Shown one piece after another: positions 15,153 to 21,329 of a stretch of 64,000 nucleotides of DNA. Below the pieces are notes generated by a model. That model had not been told where the DNA came from and did no database searches. It saw only the letters and a program-made list of their open reading frames with translations. Numbering within the stretch: position 1 is the stretch's first letter; each line of letters opens with the position of its first letter. The DNA comes from Micromonospora_J zhanjiangensis (GTDB lineage Bacteria; Actinomycetota; Actinomycetes; Mycobacteriales; Micromonosporaceae), in assembly GCF_042650605.1 (NCBI RefSeq), contig NZ_JBHSBN010000007.1, forward strand, positions 253,218 to 317,217, written 5' to 3'. A program made the position numbers and the translations under genes.

Positions 15153-15304
15153 GCGAACGAAGTGCGCCGCTGTACTGCCCGTACTGCGGTGAGGAGGACC
15201 TGCGGCCGCACGAGCAGGCACACGGGGCCTGGGAGTGCCACGCCTGCGCCCGGGTGTTCACGGTCCGGTTCACCGGCCTGCTGAGCCGGGCGGTGAAGCG
15301 GTGA
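15149..15304 (+). CDS. small zinc-ribbon protein of the sulfite-reduction operon
   Basis: A 51-residue protein with CPYCGEEDLRPHE and ECHACARVF, two CxxC knuckles that would bind one zinc. From memory, similar 45-55-residue proteins lie between sulfite reductase and cysH in Streptomyces operons, so this is probably a conserved accessory factor; its role is unknown. Its first five residues (MSERS) come from the upstream repeat, so the native start was probably replaced or preserved by the repeat. Its stop overlaps the cysH GTG (GTGA). Confidence 0.75.
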   Translation: MSERSAPLYCPYCGEEDLRPHEQAHGAWECHACARVFTVRFTGLLSRAVKR

Positions 15305-16062
15305 CCCGGGCGTCGGCCGCCGGGCTGGGCCTGGTCCGGCTCGGCCCGCGGCAGCCGGCCGACCCGTCCCGGCGGGATCCCGGTGAGCTGCGGGAGCTGG
15401 CCGAACGGGCCGGCCGTGAGCTGGAGGGAGCGTCGGCCGAGTCGATCGCCGGATGGGCCGCCGACACCTTCGGTGCGCGGTTCTGCGTCACCAGTTCGAT
15501 GGCGGACGCCGTGGTGGCCCACGTGGTCTCCCGGGTGGCCCCCGGTGTCGACGTGGTGTTCCTGGACACCGGGCTGCACTTCCCGGAGACCCTGCGGGTC
15601 CGCGACGAGGTGGCCCGGACCCTGCCGGTCACCGTCCGGTCCGTCCGGCCCCGGCAGACCGTCGGTCAGCAGGACGGCGAGTACGGGCCGCGGCTGTTCC
15701 ACCGGGCGCCCGACGAGTGCTGCGCGCTGCGCAAGGTGGAGCCGCTGGAACGGGCCCTGGTCGACTACGACGCCTGGGCGGCCGGGCTGCGCCGGGACGA
15801 GTCGCCGACCCGGGCCAACACGCCGGTGGTCGGCTTCGACCCGCGGCGCGGCAAGGTGAAGGTCAACCCGATCGCCGCCTGGACCCAGGCCGACGTGGAC
15901 GCCTACATCGCCCGCTGGAAGGTGCCGGTCAACGACCTGTTCCGGCAGGGGTACGCGTCGATCGGCTGCTGGCCGTGCACCCGGCGGACCACCGCGGGCG
16001 AGGATCCCCGGGCCGGCCGGTGGGCGATGTTCGACAAGACCGAGTGCGGCCTGCACACATGA
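15301..16062 (+). CDS. cysH: adenylylsulfate (APS) reductase CysH, iron-sulfur type
   Basis: Reduces activated sulfate to sulfite, the substrate of SirA, using thioredoxin. The 253-residue protein has the Cys pair Cys140-Cys141 (ECCALRK) and Cys223/Cys226 (CWPC) that bind the [4Fe-4S] cluster, plus the catalytic ECGLH near the C-terminus (Cys249). The presence of the CC and CxxC motifs indicates an APS reductase rather than a PAPS-specific enzyme. The GTG start overlaps the stop of the zinc-ribbon gene. The matching ATP sulfurylase genes (cysDN) are not in the window. Confidence 0.92.
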   Translation: MTRASAAGLGLVRLGPRQPADPSRRDPGELRELAERAGRELEGASAESIAGWAADTFGARFCVTSSMADAVVAHVVSRVAPGVDVVFLDTGLHFPETLRVRDEVARTLPVTVRSVRPRQTVGQQDGEYGPRLFHRAPDECCALRKVEPLERALVDYDAWAAGLRRDESPTRANTPVVGFDPRRGKVKVNPIAAWTQADVDAYIARWKVPVNDLFRQGYASIGCWPCTRRTTAGEDPRAGRWAMFDKTECGLHT

Positions 16063-16102
16063 TCCCGGCCCGTCGGCCTCCCCGCTCCGGGGGCTCTCGC
16101 CG

Positions 16103-16936
16103 GTGACGCGGGCCACCGTGGAGCCGATCGTGCTGGTCGCCCACGGCAGTCGGGACCCGTTGGCGGCGGTGGCGACCCGGGCGCTGGTGCGCGCGGTGGA
16201 GGCGGCGAGCCCCGGCACCACCGTACGGGCCGGTTTCCTGGACCACGCCGGGCCGCGTCCGGGGCAGGTGCTGCGGGCGCTGGAGGCGGCCGGTCACCGA
16301 TCGGCCACCCTCGTGCCGTTGCTGCTCACCGCCGCGTACCACGGGCGGGTGGACATTCCCGGCGCGGTGGCCACGGCACGCGACGCCGGGCTGCGGATGC
16401 CGGTCCGGGTGACCGAGGTGCTCGGACCGACCGGCGGGGCCGTACCCGGGTCGCTGCTCGGCGGGCTGCTGCGCCGACTCGCCGAGAGCGGGGTGACGGC
16501 GGCCGGCCGGTCGGTGCCGGACGGGATCGTCGTCCCCGCGAGCGCCGCGGCCGCGGGCGGACGGCGTGCCGGGGCAGGGGTCGACGGCGTGGTGCTGGCC
16601 GCCGCCGGCACCCGGGACGCGGCCGCCCGCCGTACGGTCGACACCGCCGCCGCGGCGCTCGGCGCCGTGCTCGGGGTTTCCTGCCTGGCCGGCTACGCCT
16701 CGGCGGCGGGACCGACCGTCGGGGAGGCGGTGCACCGGCTGCGCGAACGGGGGGCGGACCGGGTCGCGGTCGCCGCGTACTTCCTGGCCCCGGGCCGGTT
16801 GTACGGCGTGGCCGCCGCCGCCGCTCGGGCCGCCGGTGTGGTCGCCGTGGCCGCGCCGTTGACCGACGCCCCGGAGGTGGCCCGGCTCGTCCTCGATCGC
16901 GCCGCAGCCGGCGGGCCGGACCGAACGACGGGGTGA
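16103..16936 (+). CDS. CbiX/SirB-type sirohydrochlorin chelatase
   Basis: A 277-residue protein with two CbiX-like halves. The N-terminal half has VAHGSRDP and LLTAAYH, which carry the metal-binding histidines; the C-terminal half repeats the fold (VLAAAGTRD, AAYFLAPGRLYG) with fewer histidines. Such enzymes insert Fe2+ into sirohydrochlorin to make siroheme, which SirA needs, and the location 40 bases after cysH supports that job. Cobalt insertion for cobalamin is the main alternative. GTG start. Confidence 0.83.
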   Translation: MTRATVEPIVLVAHGSRDPLAAVATRALVRAVEAASPGTTVRAGFLDHAGPRPGQVLRALEAAGHRSATLVPLLLTAAYHGRVDIPGAVATARDAGLRMPVRVTEVLGPTGGAVPGSLLGGLLRRLAESGVTAAGRSVPDGIVVPASAAAAGGRRAGAGVDGVVLAAAGTRDAAARRTVDTAAAALGAVLGVSCLAGYASAAGPTVGEAVHRLRERGADRVAVAAYFLAPGRLYGVAAAAARAAGVVAVAAPLTDAPEVARLVLDRAAAGGPDRTTG

Positions 16937-17042
16937 CTCCCCGTGGTCGGCCGCGAGCGGCCCCTCGGGGATCGCCGGAAGCAATACGCTCGGTAATGGT
17001 GAAGTTTCTGATATCGACGATAACCGTCGGCGATTGAACGGA

Positions 17043-17085
17043 AACGCAGAATGCCCCGAGGGTGAACCTCGGGGCATTCTGCGTT
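17043..17085. terminator. bidirectional terminator between the sulfur operon and whiB1
   Basis: AACGCAGAATGCCCCGAGG (17043-17061) pairs perfectly with 17067-17085 around a five-base GTGAA loop. This 19-bp stem lies between convergent genes and should stop transcription from both sides. Confidence 0.85.
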
Positions 17086-17102
17086 GTGGTGGTGGATTGT
17101 GA

Positions 17103-17360
17103 TCAGGCGGATTGAGCGCGCAGAACCCGCAGGCCGCCGCGGCGCTTCACGGCGCGCCGCTCCTCTTCGCTCATCCCGCCCCAGACGCCGGCGTCCTGAC
17201 CGGACTCGAGCGCCCACTGCAGGCACTCGTCGGTCACGGAGCAGCGCCGGCAGACGGCCTTGGCCTGCTCGACCTGCAGGAGTGCCGGGCCGGACGTCCC
17301 AATCGGGAAGAACAGCTCCGGGTCCTCGTCGCGGCAGACAGCATCGTGGCGCCAGTCCAT
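17103..17360 (-). CDS. whiB1: WhiB1/WblE iron-sulfur transcriptional regulator
   Basis: An 85-residue protein almost identical in layout to M. tuberculosis WhiB1 (WblE in Streptomyces): MDWRHDAVCRDEDPELFFP, cluster cysteines C9, C37, C40 and C46, then GVWGGMSEEERRAVKRR. WhiB1 binds the primary sigma factor through its [4Fe-4S] cluster, reacts with NO and is essential in mycobacteria. GAGGAG precedes the ATG at 17360. The 416-base upstream region carries two CRP-like palindromes and a TTGACA box, consistent with cAMP-CRP control known for mycobacterial whiB1. Confidence 0.95.
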   Translation of the reverse strand: MDWRHDAVCRDEDPELFFPIGTSGPALLQVEQAKAVCRRCSVTDECLQWALESGQDAGVWGGMSEEERRAVKRRGGLRVLRAQSA

Positions 17361-17555
17361 GGCGGCAACACTCCTCGTTCTGGATGGGGTGGCAGGTGCT
17401 CTTTTTACTATTTCCTATATGCATCAGCAATGCCTGCGCACAGATTGCATCTGTCGCATCGGCAGTGCGTTAGCGGTCTGTTCCGCCGGTGGTCCTGCCT
17501 TGGATCACTCGCTCGGCGAGCATGCCTCGGCAATGTCCCGGTAACTCAAGTCGCT

Positions 17556-17571
17556 TGTGAATACTTTCACG
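17556..17571. promoter_or_regulatory. CRP-like site 1 upstream of whiB1
   Basis: TGTGAATACTTTCACG matches the TGTGA-N6-TCACA CRP consensus except at the last base. On the minus strand it overlaps the region just downstream of a TTGACA box (17583-17588), where the -10 element of whiB1 would fall, so CRP here would be expected to repress. Confidence 0.6.
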
Positions 17572-17582
17572 AACTCACGCAA

Positions 17583-17588
17583 TGTCAA
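17583..17588 (-). promoter_or_regulatory. candidate -35 box of whiB1
   Basis: TTGACA on the minus strand (17588 to 17583) is a perfect -35 hexamer. AGTATT lies 17 bases downstream (17560-17565), inside CRP-like site 1. The implied leader of nearly 200 bases is long, so other promoters closer to the gene may also exist. Confidence 0.45.
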
Positions 17589-17615
17589 GGGTAACGCTCA
17601 GAAAAACTCTGGGCG

Positions 17616-17631
17616 GGTGAGCTAGCTCACG
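17616..17631. promoter_or_regulatory. CRP-like site 2 upstream of whiB1 (perfect palindrome core)
   Basis: GGTGAGCTAGCTCACG contains the perfect palindrome GTGAGCTAGCTCAC in the TGTGA-N6-TCACA layout. Its centre is 60 bases from site 1 and about 68 bases upstream of the start implied by the TTGACA box, a distance compatible with CRP activation. Confidence 0.6.
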
Positions 17632-17776
17632 ACCCTTTTGTCCGGTTCCCGCAGCTGTCCGGGACCCGTCGTACCACAGCCGAGAGTCAATATAGTACGA
17701 TCCGGGCTTCAATGCTGGTGATTTCGACATGTTCCTCCGTTTCGCGGCGCGCCCCGGAGGTTGCGTTACCCAAGGG

Positions 17777-18724
17777 TCAGCAGATTACCCGCAGTGCGGC
17801 CGGTACGGATGTGAAACGCACCTTGCTGCGCTCGCCAAGATAGTCGCCATCCAGCTGGTACGCCTGCGGACGCGACGACACCAGGCTGAATTCGTCCAGG
17901 TCAGGCAACCGCAGGACCTCCCGCCCGCGCGGATCGGGGGTCCGGGACAGGATCTGCGCCACAGCCCGTGTGGTGCTCGGCACCCGCAACCGGCGCAGGG
18001 CCAGCACCGCCAGCCCCCGGTCGAACGACGCGTCCGGGTTGGGATTGACCGCCCGGTCGCCGAGGTAGGTCCACGGGGCGGTGTTCTGGATGATCACCGT
18101 GGCCAACTGCTCCTCGCCCGCCTCGGCGGGCCGCTCCAGCGAGATCGACGGATGCCGCCGTTCGGCGCCGAACACGTACTGCCCGAGGGCCGACCGCAGG
18201 TACAGCGCCGGGGTGGAGACCCGGCCCCGCCGGCGGGCCACCTCGACCCGGTGCACCACGGCCGCGTCCAGGCCGAAGCCGGCGCAGAAGGTGAAGTACC
18301 GGTCGTCGGCCAGGCCGAGACCGATGGTCCGGGACCGCCCGGTCCGCAGCCCCTCCAGGATCACGCTGGTCCCCTCGGTCCAGTCCCGGGGCAGACCGAG
18401 CGCGCGGGCGAAGACGTTCGTCGAACCGCCCGGCACGGTCGCCAACGCGGGCAGGTCGTCGGCCCGGGCCCGCCCGCCGCCGTCCGGGCCGCCGCCGGTC
18501 ATCAACCCGTTGACCACCTCGTTGACCGTGCCGTCGCCGCCCAGGGTGACCACCACGTCCACCCCGTCCCGGACCGCCTCCCGGGCCAGCAGCACGCCGT
18601 GCCCGCGCCGCCGGGTGTATCGCACCTCGAGGTCGACCTCGCTGCGTAACGCCCGGACCAGTACGTCCCGGCTGCGCTCACTGGTGGTGGTGGCCTTCGG
18701 ATTGACCACCAGAACGGCCCGCAT
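17777..18724 (-). CDS. diacylglycerol/sphingosine kinase-family lipid kinase
   Basis: A 315-residue DAGK-fold kinase. VVNPKATT starts the catalytic domain, TLGGDGTVNEVVNGL is the ATP-binding GGDGT signature, and VPGGSTNVFARALGLP is the second family motif. The C-terminal half (GFGLDAAVVHRVE, QLDGDYLGE) is the usual beta-sandwich. The family phosphorylates diacylglycerol or related lipids. The start at ATG 18724 is supported by a TACAGT box seven bases upstream, implying a leaderless mRNA. A similar gene lies next to whiB1 in mycobacteria. Confidence 0.87.
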   Translation of the reverse strand: MRAVLVVNPKATTTSERSRDVLVRALRSEVDLEVRYTRRRGHGVLLAREAVRDGVDVVVTLGGDGTVNEVVNGLMTGGGPDGGGRARADDLPALATVPGGSTNVFARALGLPRDWTEGTSVILEGLRTGRSRTIGLGLADDRYFTFCAGFGLDAAVVHRVEVARRRGRVSTPALYLRSALGQYVFGAERRHPSISLERPAEAGEEQLATVIIQNTAPWTYLGDRAVNPNPDASFDRGLAVLALRRLRVPSTTRAVAQILSRTPDPRGREVLRLPDLDEFSLVSSRPQAYQLDGDYLGERSKVRFTSVPAALRVIC

Positions 18725-18731
18725 GGGCGGC

Positions 18732-18760
18732 ACTGTACCCGGATCCGCCACGGGTATCGT
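18732..18760. promoter_or_regulatory. back-to-back -10 elements for two leaderless genes
   Basis: TACAGT on the minus strand (18737 to 18732) lies seven bases before ATG 18724, and TATCGT on the plus strand (18755-18760) lies seven bases before GTG 18768. The 43-base gap therefore holds two divergent promoters and has no room for ribosome binding sites. Confidence 0.6.
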
Positions 18761-18767
18761 TTCGCCC

Positions 18768-19157
18768 GTGACGATCGACTCCGACAACCTGCCCGGGCCG
18801 CTCCGATGGGCGGTGTGGCTGCTGCGGGGCGAGGCGGTCGGCGTGGGCCTGCTCGCGGTCTTCCTGGTCTGGTCCGACCTGACCGGGACCGCGTCCGACC
18901 TGGTGTCCGCGCTCTTCGTGACCGGCTTCGCGGTCGCCGGGGCGGCCGTGCTGTGGGTGCTCGCCACCGCGCTGGCCCACCGCCGGGCGGGTGCCCGGGC
19001 CCCCGCCATAGTGCTGCAACTGATGCTGCTGCCGGTCGGCTACTACATGATCCAGGGCGGTCTCGGCTGGCTCGGCACGCCGTTGATCGTGCTCGGCGTC
19101 GTGGTGTGCGGTCTGCTGGTCAGCCCGTCCTCCACCCGCGCGCTCGGCGTCGGCTGA
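18768..19157 (+). CDS. small four-helix integral membrane protein
   Basis: A 129-residue protein with four hydrophobic segments (roughly residues 14-35, 42-66, 75-100 and 103-120) and short loops. There is no recognisable catalytic motif. From memory, a comparable integral membrane protein lies in the same position next to the DAGK-like gene and whiB1 in M. tuberculosis (Rv3217c). GTG start with a -10 box seven bases upstream. Confidence 0.7.
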   Translation: MTIDSDNLPGPLRWAVWLLRGEAVGVGLLAVFLVWSDLTGTASDLVSALFVTGFAVAGAAVLWVLATALAHRRAGARAPAIVLQLMLLPVGYYMIQGGLGWLGTPLIVLGVVVCGLLVSPSSTRALGVG

Positions 19158-19203
19158 AACCGAGCCCCGAGCCCTCCGAGCCCCGAGGCCGTGGCGCGCC
19201 GGG

Positions 19204-19608
19204 TCAGGCCGTGGCGCGGCGGGTCAGCAGCCCGATCGAGGCCCGGCCGTTCGCGGTGCCGGCGGAGGCCGACGTGGTCAGCGCGGTCAGCACCTTCCAG
19301 GCGAACGAGGACTCGGAGGGCAGCTGCGCCCCGGCGGACGTCGGCACGCTCACCTCGACGGTCAACGCGTCCTCGGTGACCGCGAACCGACAGTCGAGTT
19401 CGGCACCGTTGCGCGACACGGCCAGCAACATCGCGCAGGCCTCGTCCACCGCGATCCGCAGGTCCTCGATCTCGTCGAGCGCGAAGTGCAACCGGGCGGC
19501 CAGCCCGGCGGTGGCGGTCCGCAGCACGCTCAGGTAACCCCCGTCGGCGGGCACCGTGAGCAGCACGACGTCGTCGTCCACCGCCGGCTGTGTGGTCAGT
19601 CGAGTCAC
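19204..19608 (-). CDS. RsbW-like anti-sigma regulatory ATPase (orphan)
   Basis: A 134-residue GHKL-fold protein of the RsbW/SpoIIAB type. LHFALDEIEDLRIAVDEACAML is the N-box helix (DEAC), preceded by VLRTATAGLAARL. Such proteins bind a SigF/SigB-family sigma factor and phosphorylate an anti-anti-sigma partner. The glycine-rich ATP-lid motif is weak here. No sigma factor or STAS-domain gene is adjacent, although usually at least one is, so its target must be encoded elsewhere. Confidence 0.78.
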   Translation of the reverse strand: MTRLTTQPAVDDDVVLLTVPADGGYLSVLRTATAGLAARLHFALDEIEDLRIAVDEACAMLLAVSRNGAELDCRFAVTEDALTVEVSVPTSAGAQLPSESSFAWKVLTALTTSASAGTANGRASIGLLTRRATA

Positions 19609-19632
19609 TGCGCCCCCCTCACGACCGGGACT

Positions 19633-20358
19633 CTACCGGGTGCCGGCCGGTGCGATCGGGTCGGACGCGGCGGCCGGGTCGGACGCGGCGGCCGGGTCGG
19701 ACGCGGCGGCCGGGTCGGACGCGGCGGCCGGGTCGGACGCGGCGGCCGGTGTCGGGACCGGCCGCGGTGCGGCCGGACCGTGGCCCGCGGCGAGGTCCCG
19801 CAGGGCGGCCCCGGAGAGCCGGAACGGGACGTACTCCGTCATCGGCTCGGCACCGATCGCGCGGTAGAAGGCGCCGGCCGGGTTCCAGTCGAGCATCCAC
19901 CATTCGAGGCGCTGGTAACCCCGCTCGACACAGATCGCGGCCAGCGCGGCGAGCAGCCGCCGGCCGGCGCCGGTGCCCCGGGCAGTCGGGTGGACGTACA
20001 GGTCCTCCAGGTAGATGCCGTGCACGCCGGCCCAGGTGGAGAAGTTGAGGAACCACAACGCGAATCCGACGGGCCGGTCGGCCTCGTCCACCGCGACGTG
20101 GCCGAACAGGGCCGGCCGGGGATCGGTCCCGGACCCGTCGGTCCCTTCCCGGCCGTCCGCGACCGGGAACAGGGCGGAACGCAGTTGATCCTCGGTGAGG
20201 TGGCAGTGCTCGGCCGCCCGTTCGTACTCGGCCAGCTCGTGCACCATCGCCACGATGGCCGGTACGTCGTCGGGCCGGGCCGGCCGGATCACGACCGGAG
20301 GGACGGACCCGACGCGCGGGCCGGCGTCGACCGGCCCGCGCGGTGGGAGCTGACTCAT
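19633..20358 (-). CDS. GNAT acetyltransferase (spermidine/diamine type) with a repeat-encoded tail
   Basis: A 241-residue GNAT protein. EDLYVHPTARGTGAGRRLLAAL is motif A with the acetyl-CoA loop, and RLEWWMLDWNPAGAFYRAIGAEPM matches the diamine/spermidine N1-acetyltransferase pattern. The start at ATG 20358 overlaps the sodN stop (ATGA), so the two are co-translated. After the enzyme domain a disordered tail contains five AAASDP units encoded by a perfect 18-bp tandem repeat. A link to superoxide dismutase function is unknown. Confidence 0.82.
   Translation of the reverse strand: MSQLPPRGPVDAGPRVGSVPPVVIRPARPDDVPAIVAMVHELAEYERAAEHCHLTEDQLRSALFPVADGREGTDGSGTDPRPALFGHVAVDEADRPVGFALWFLNFSTWAGVHGIYLEDLYVHPTARGTGAGRRLLAALAAICVERGYQRLEWWMLDWNPAGAFYRAIGAEPMTEYVPFRLSGAALRDLAAGHGPAAPRPVPTPAAASDPAAASDPAAASDPAAASDPAAASDPIAPAGTR
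19658..19747. repeat. five perfect 18-bp tandem repeats in a gene 3' end
   Basis: The unit GGGTCGGACGCGGCGGCC is repeated five times without error (19658, 19676, 19694, 19712, 19730). It encodes AAASDP in the tail of the GNAT. Perfect identity suggests recent slippage, and the copy number is likely to vary between strains. Confidence 0.9.
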
Positions 20359-20759
20359 GCCTGCTTGGTCTCCCAGAAGATCTTGGCGATCTCGTCGATC
20401 TTCTGCAGCAGCTCGTCGGCCTTGGCCGCGTCCGTGGATCCCTTGGCGCCGCTGGCCCCGGCCAGCTTGGTGGCCTCGTTGAACAGGGTGTGCAGGTTCG
20501 GGTACTTCTCGAAGTGCGCCGGCTTGAAGTAGTCGGTCCACAGCACCCACAGGTGGTGCTTGACCAGCTCGGCGCGCTGCTCCTTGATGATCAGAGCCCG
20601 GGTACGGAACTCCGGATCGGTGTTGGCCTGGTATTTCTCGTCGATAGCCTTGATCGACTCGGCCTCGATCCGGGCCTGGGCCGGGTCATAGACACCGCAC
20701 GGCAGATCGCAGTGCGCGCTGACGACGAAACGTGGCTTGAGGATGCGGGAAAGTCGCAT
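20355..20759 (-). CDS. sodN: nickel superoxide dismutase
   Basis: Removes superoxide in the cytoplasm using Ni. The 134-residue precursor has a 15-residue leader followed by HCDLPCGVYDP, the Ni-hook in which the new N-terminal His16, Cys17 and Cys21 bind nickel after cleavage. The rest is the standard four-helix bundle. AGGAGG precedes the ATG at 20759. The maturation protease gene sodX is divergent and 83 bases away, the usual arrangement. The stop overlaps the GNAT start. Confidence 0.96.
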   Translation of the reverse strand: MRLSRILKPRFVVSAHCDLPCGVYDPAQARIEAESIKAIDEKYQANTDPEFRTRALIIKEQRAELVKHHLWVLWTDYFKPAHFEKYPNLHTLFNEATKLAGASGAKGSTDAAKADELLQKIDEIAKIFWETKQA

Positions 20760-20842
20760 CAGGCCCTCCTGGGAAGATTGCGATGATCTGAGGCCGACAC
20801 TACTCCTGACGAAGGTCCCCACCGGCGTGGAGGTGAAACCTG

Positions 20843-21187
20843 ATGCGGATGGGACGCTCCGGCCGTCGTTCGCCGGCGCCGCTGTTCCCCGTACTGGTGG
20901 CCGGGCCGTCGATGGCACCGACGCTGCGGCACGGTGACGCCCTGCTGGTGCGGCGCGGCGATCGGCGGATCCGACCGGGCGACGTGGTGGTCGCGGTCTT
21001 CCGCAGCCGACCGGACCTGCCGGTGGTCAAGCGGGCGGTACGGGCGGTGGACGGCGGGTGGTGGCTGCATGGTGACAACGAGTTCGTCACCGACGACTCC
21101 CGGGCGTACGGCGTCGCCGACGTCCTCGGCCGCGTGGTGCTGCGCTACTGGCCACGGCCGGGACGGATAAGTTACCGACGGGTATGA
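20843..21187 (+). CDS. sodX: nickel-SOD maturation protease SodX (S26 family)
   Basis: A 114-residue S26-type peptidase that removes the SodN leader to expose the nickel-binding His. Ser23 (AGPSMAPTL) and Lys63 (VVKRAVR) form the expected Ser/Lys dyad, and HGDNEFVTDDSRAYG is the conserved C-terminal box. It has no membrane anchor, unlike signal peptidase I. GGAGGT lies upstream. Divergent from sodN. Confidence 0.93.
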   Translation: MRMGRSGRRSPAPLFPVLVAGPSMAPTLRHGDALLVRRGDRRIRPGDVVVAVFRSRPDLPVVKRAVRAVDGGWWLHGDNEFVTDDSRAYGVADVLGRVVLRYWPRPGRISYRRV

Positions 21188-21329
21188 CCCTGCTCACACG
21201 AAGTCGGGGTTCTCGACAGTAAGCTCTGCAGGACATGACCGGGTGATCCCCGGAACGCACCGCCCGTCACCGCCGATCAGGCGTCCCTTCCGGCCGGTTC
21301 ACCGCGCTCGACTCGTTTCTGGAGTCCTC

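Larger units (their letters stand above)
14989..15164 (+). repeat. tandem 80-bp repeat carrying start/stop overlaps (2.2 copies)
   Basis: Two identical 80-bp units (14989-15068 and 15069-15148), each starting ATGAGCGAACGAAGTGAGCG, are followed by the first 16 bases of a third (15149-15164). Every unit begins with ATGA: the first overlaps the sirA stop, the second overlaps the stop of an ORF in unit 1, and the third supplies the start of the zinc-ribbon gene and its first residues (MSERS). The unit length is not a multiple of three, so the overlaps keep coupling across it. The GAGCGAA/GAACGAAGTGAGCG sub-motifs look like internal short repeats. Confidence 0.9.
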
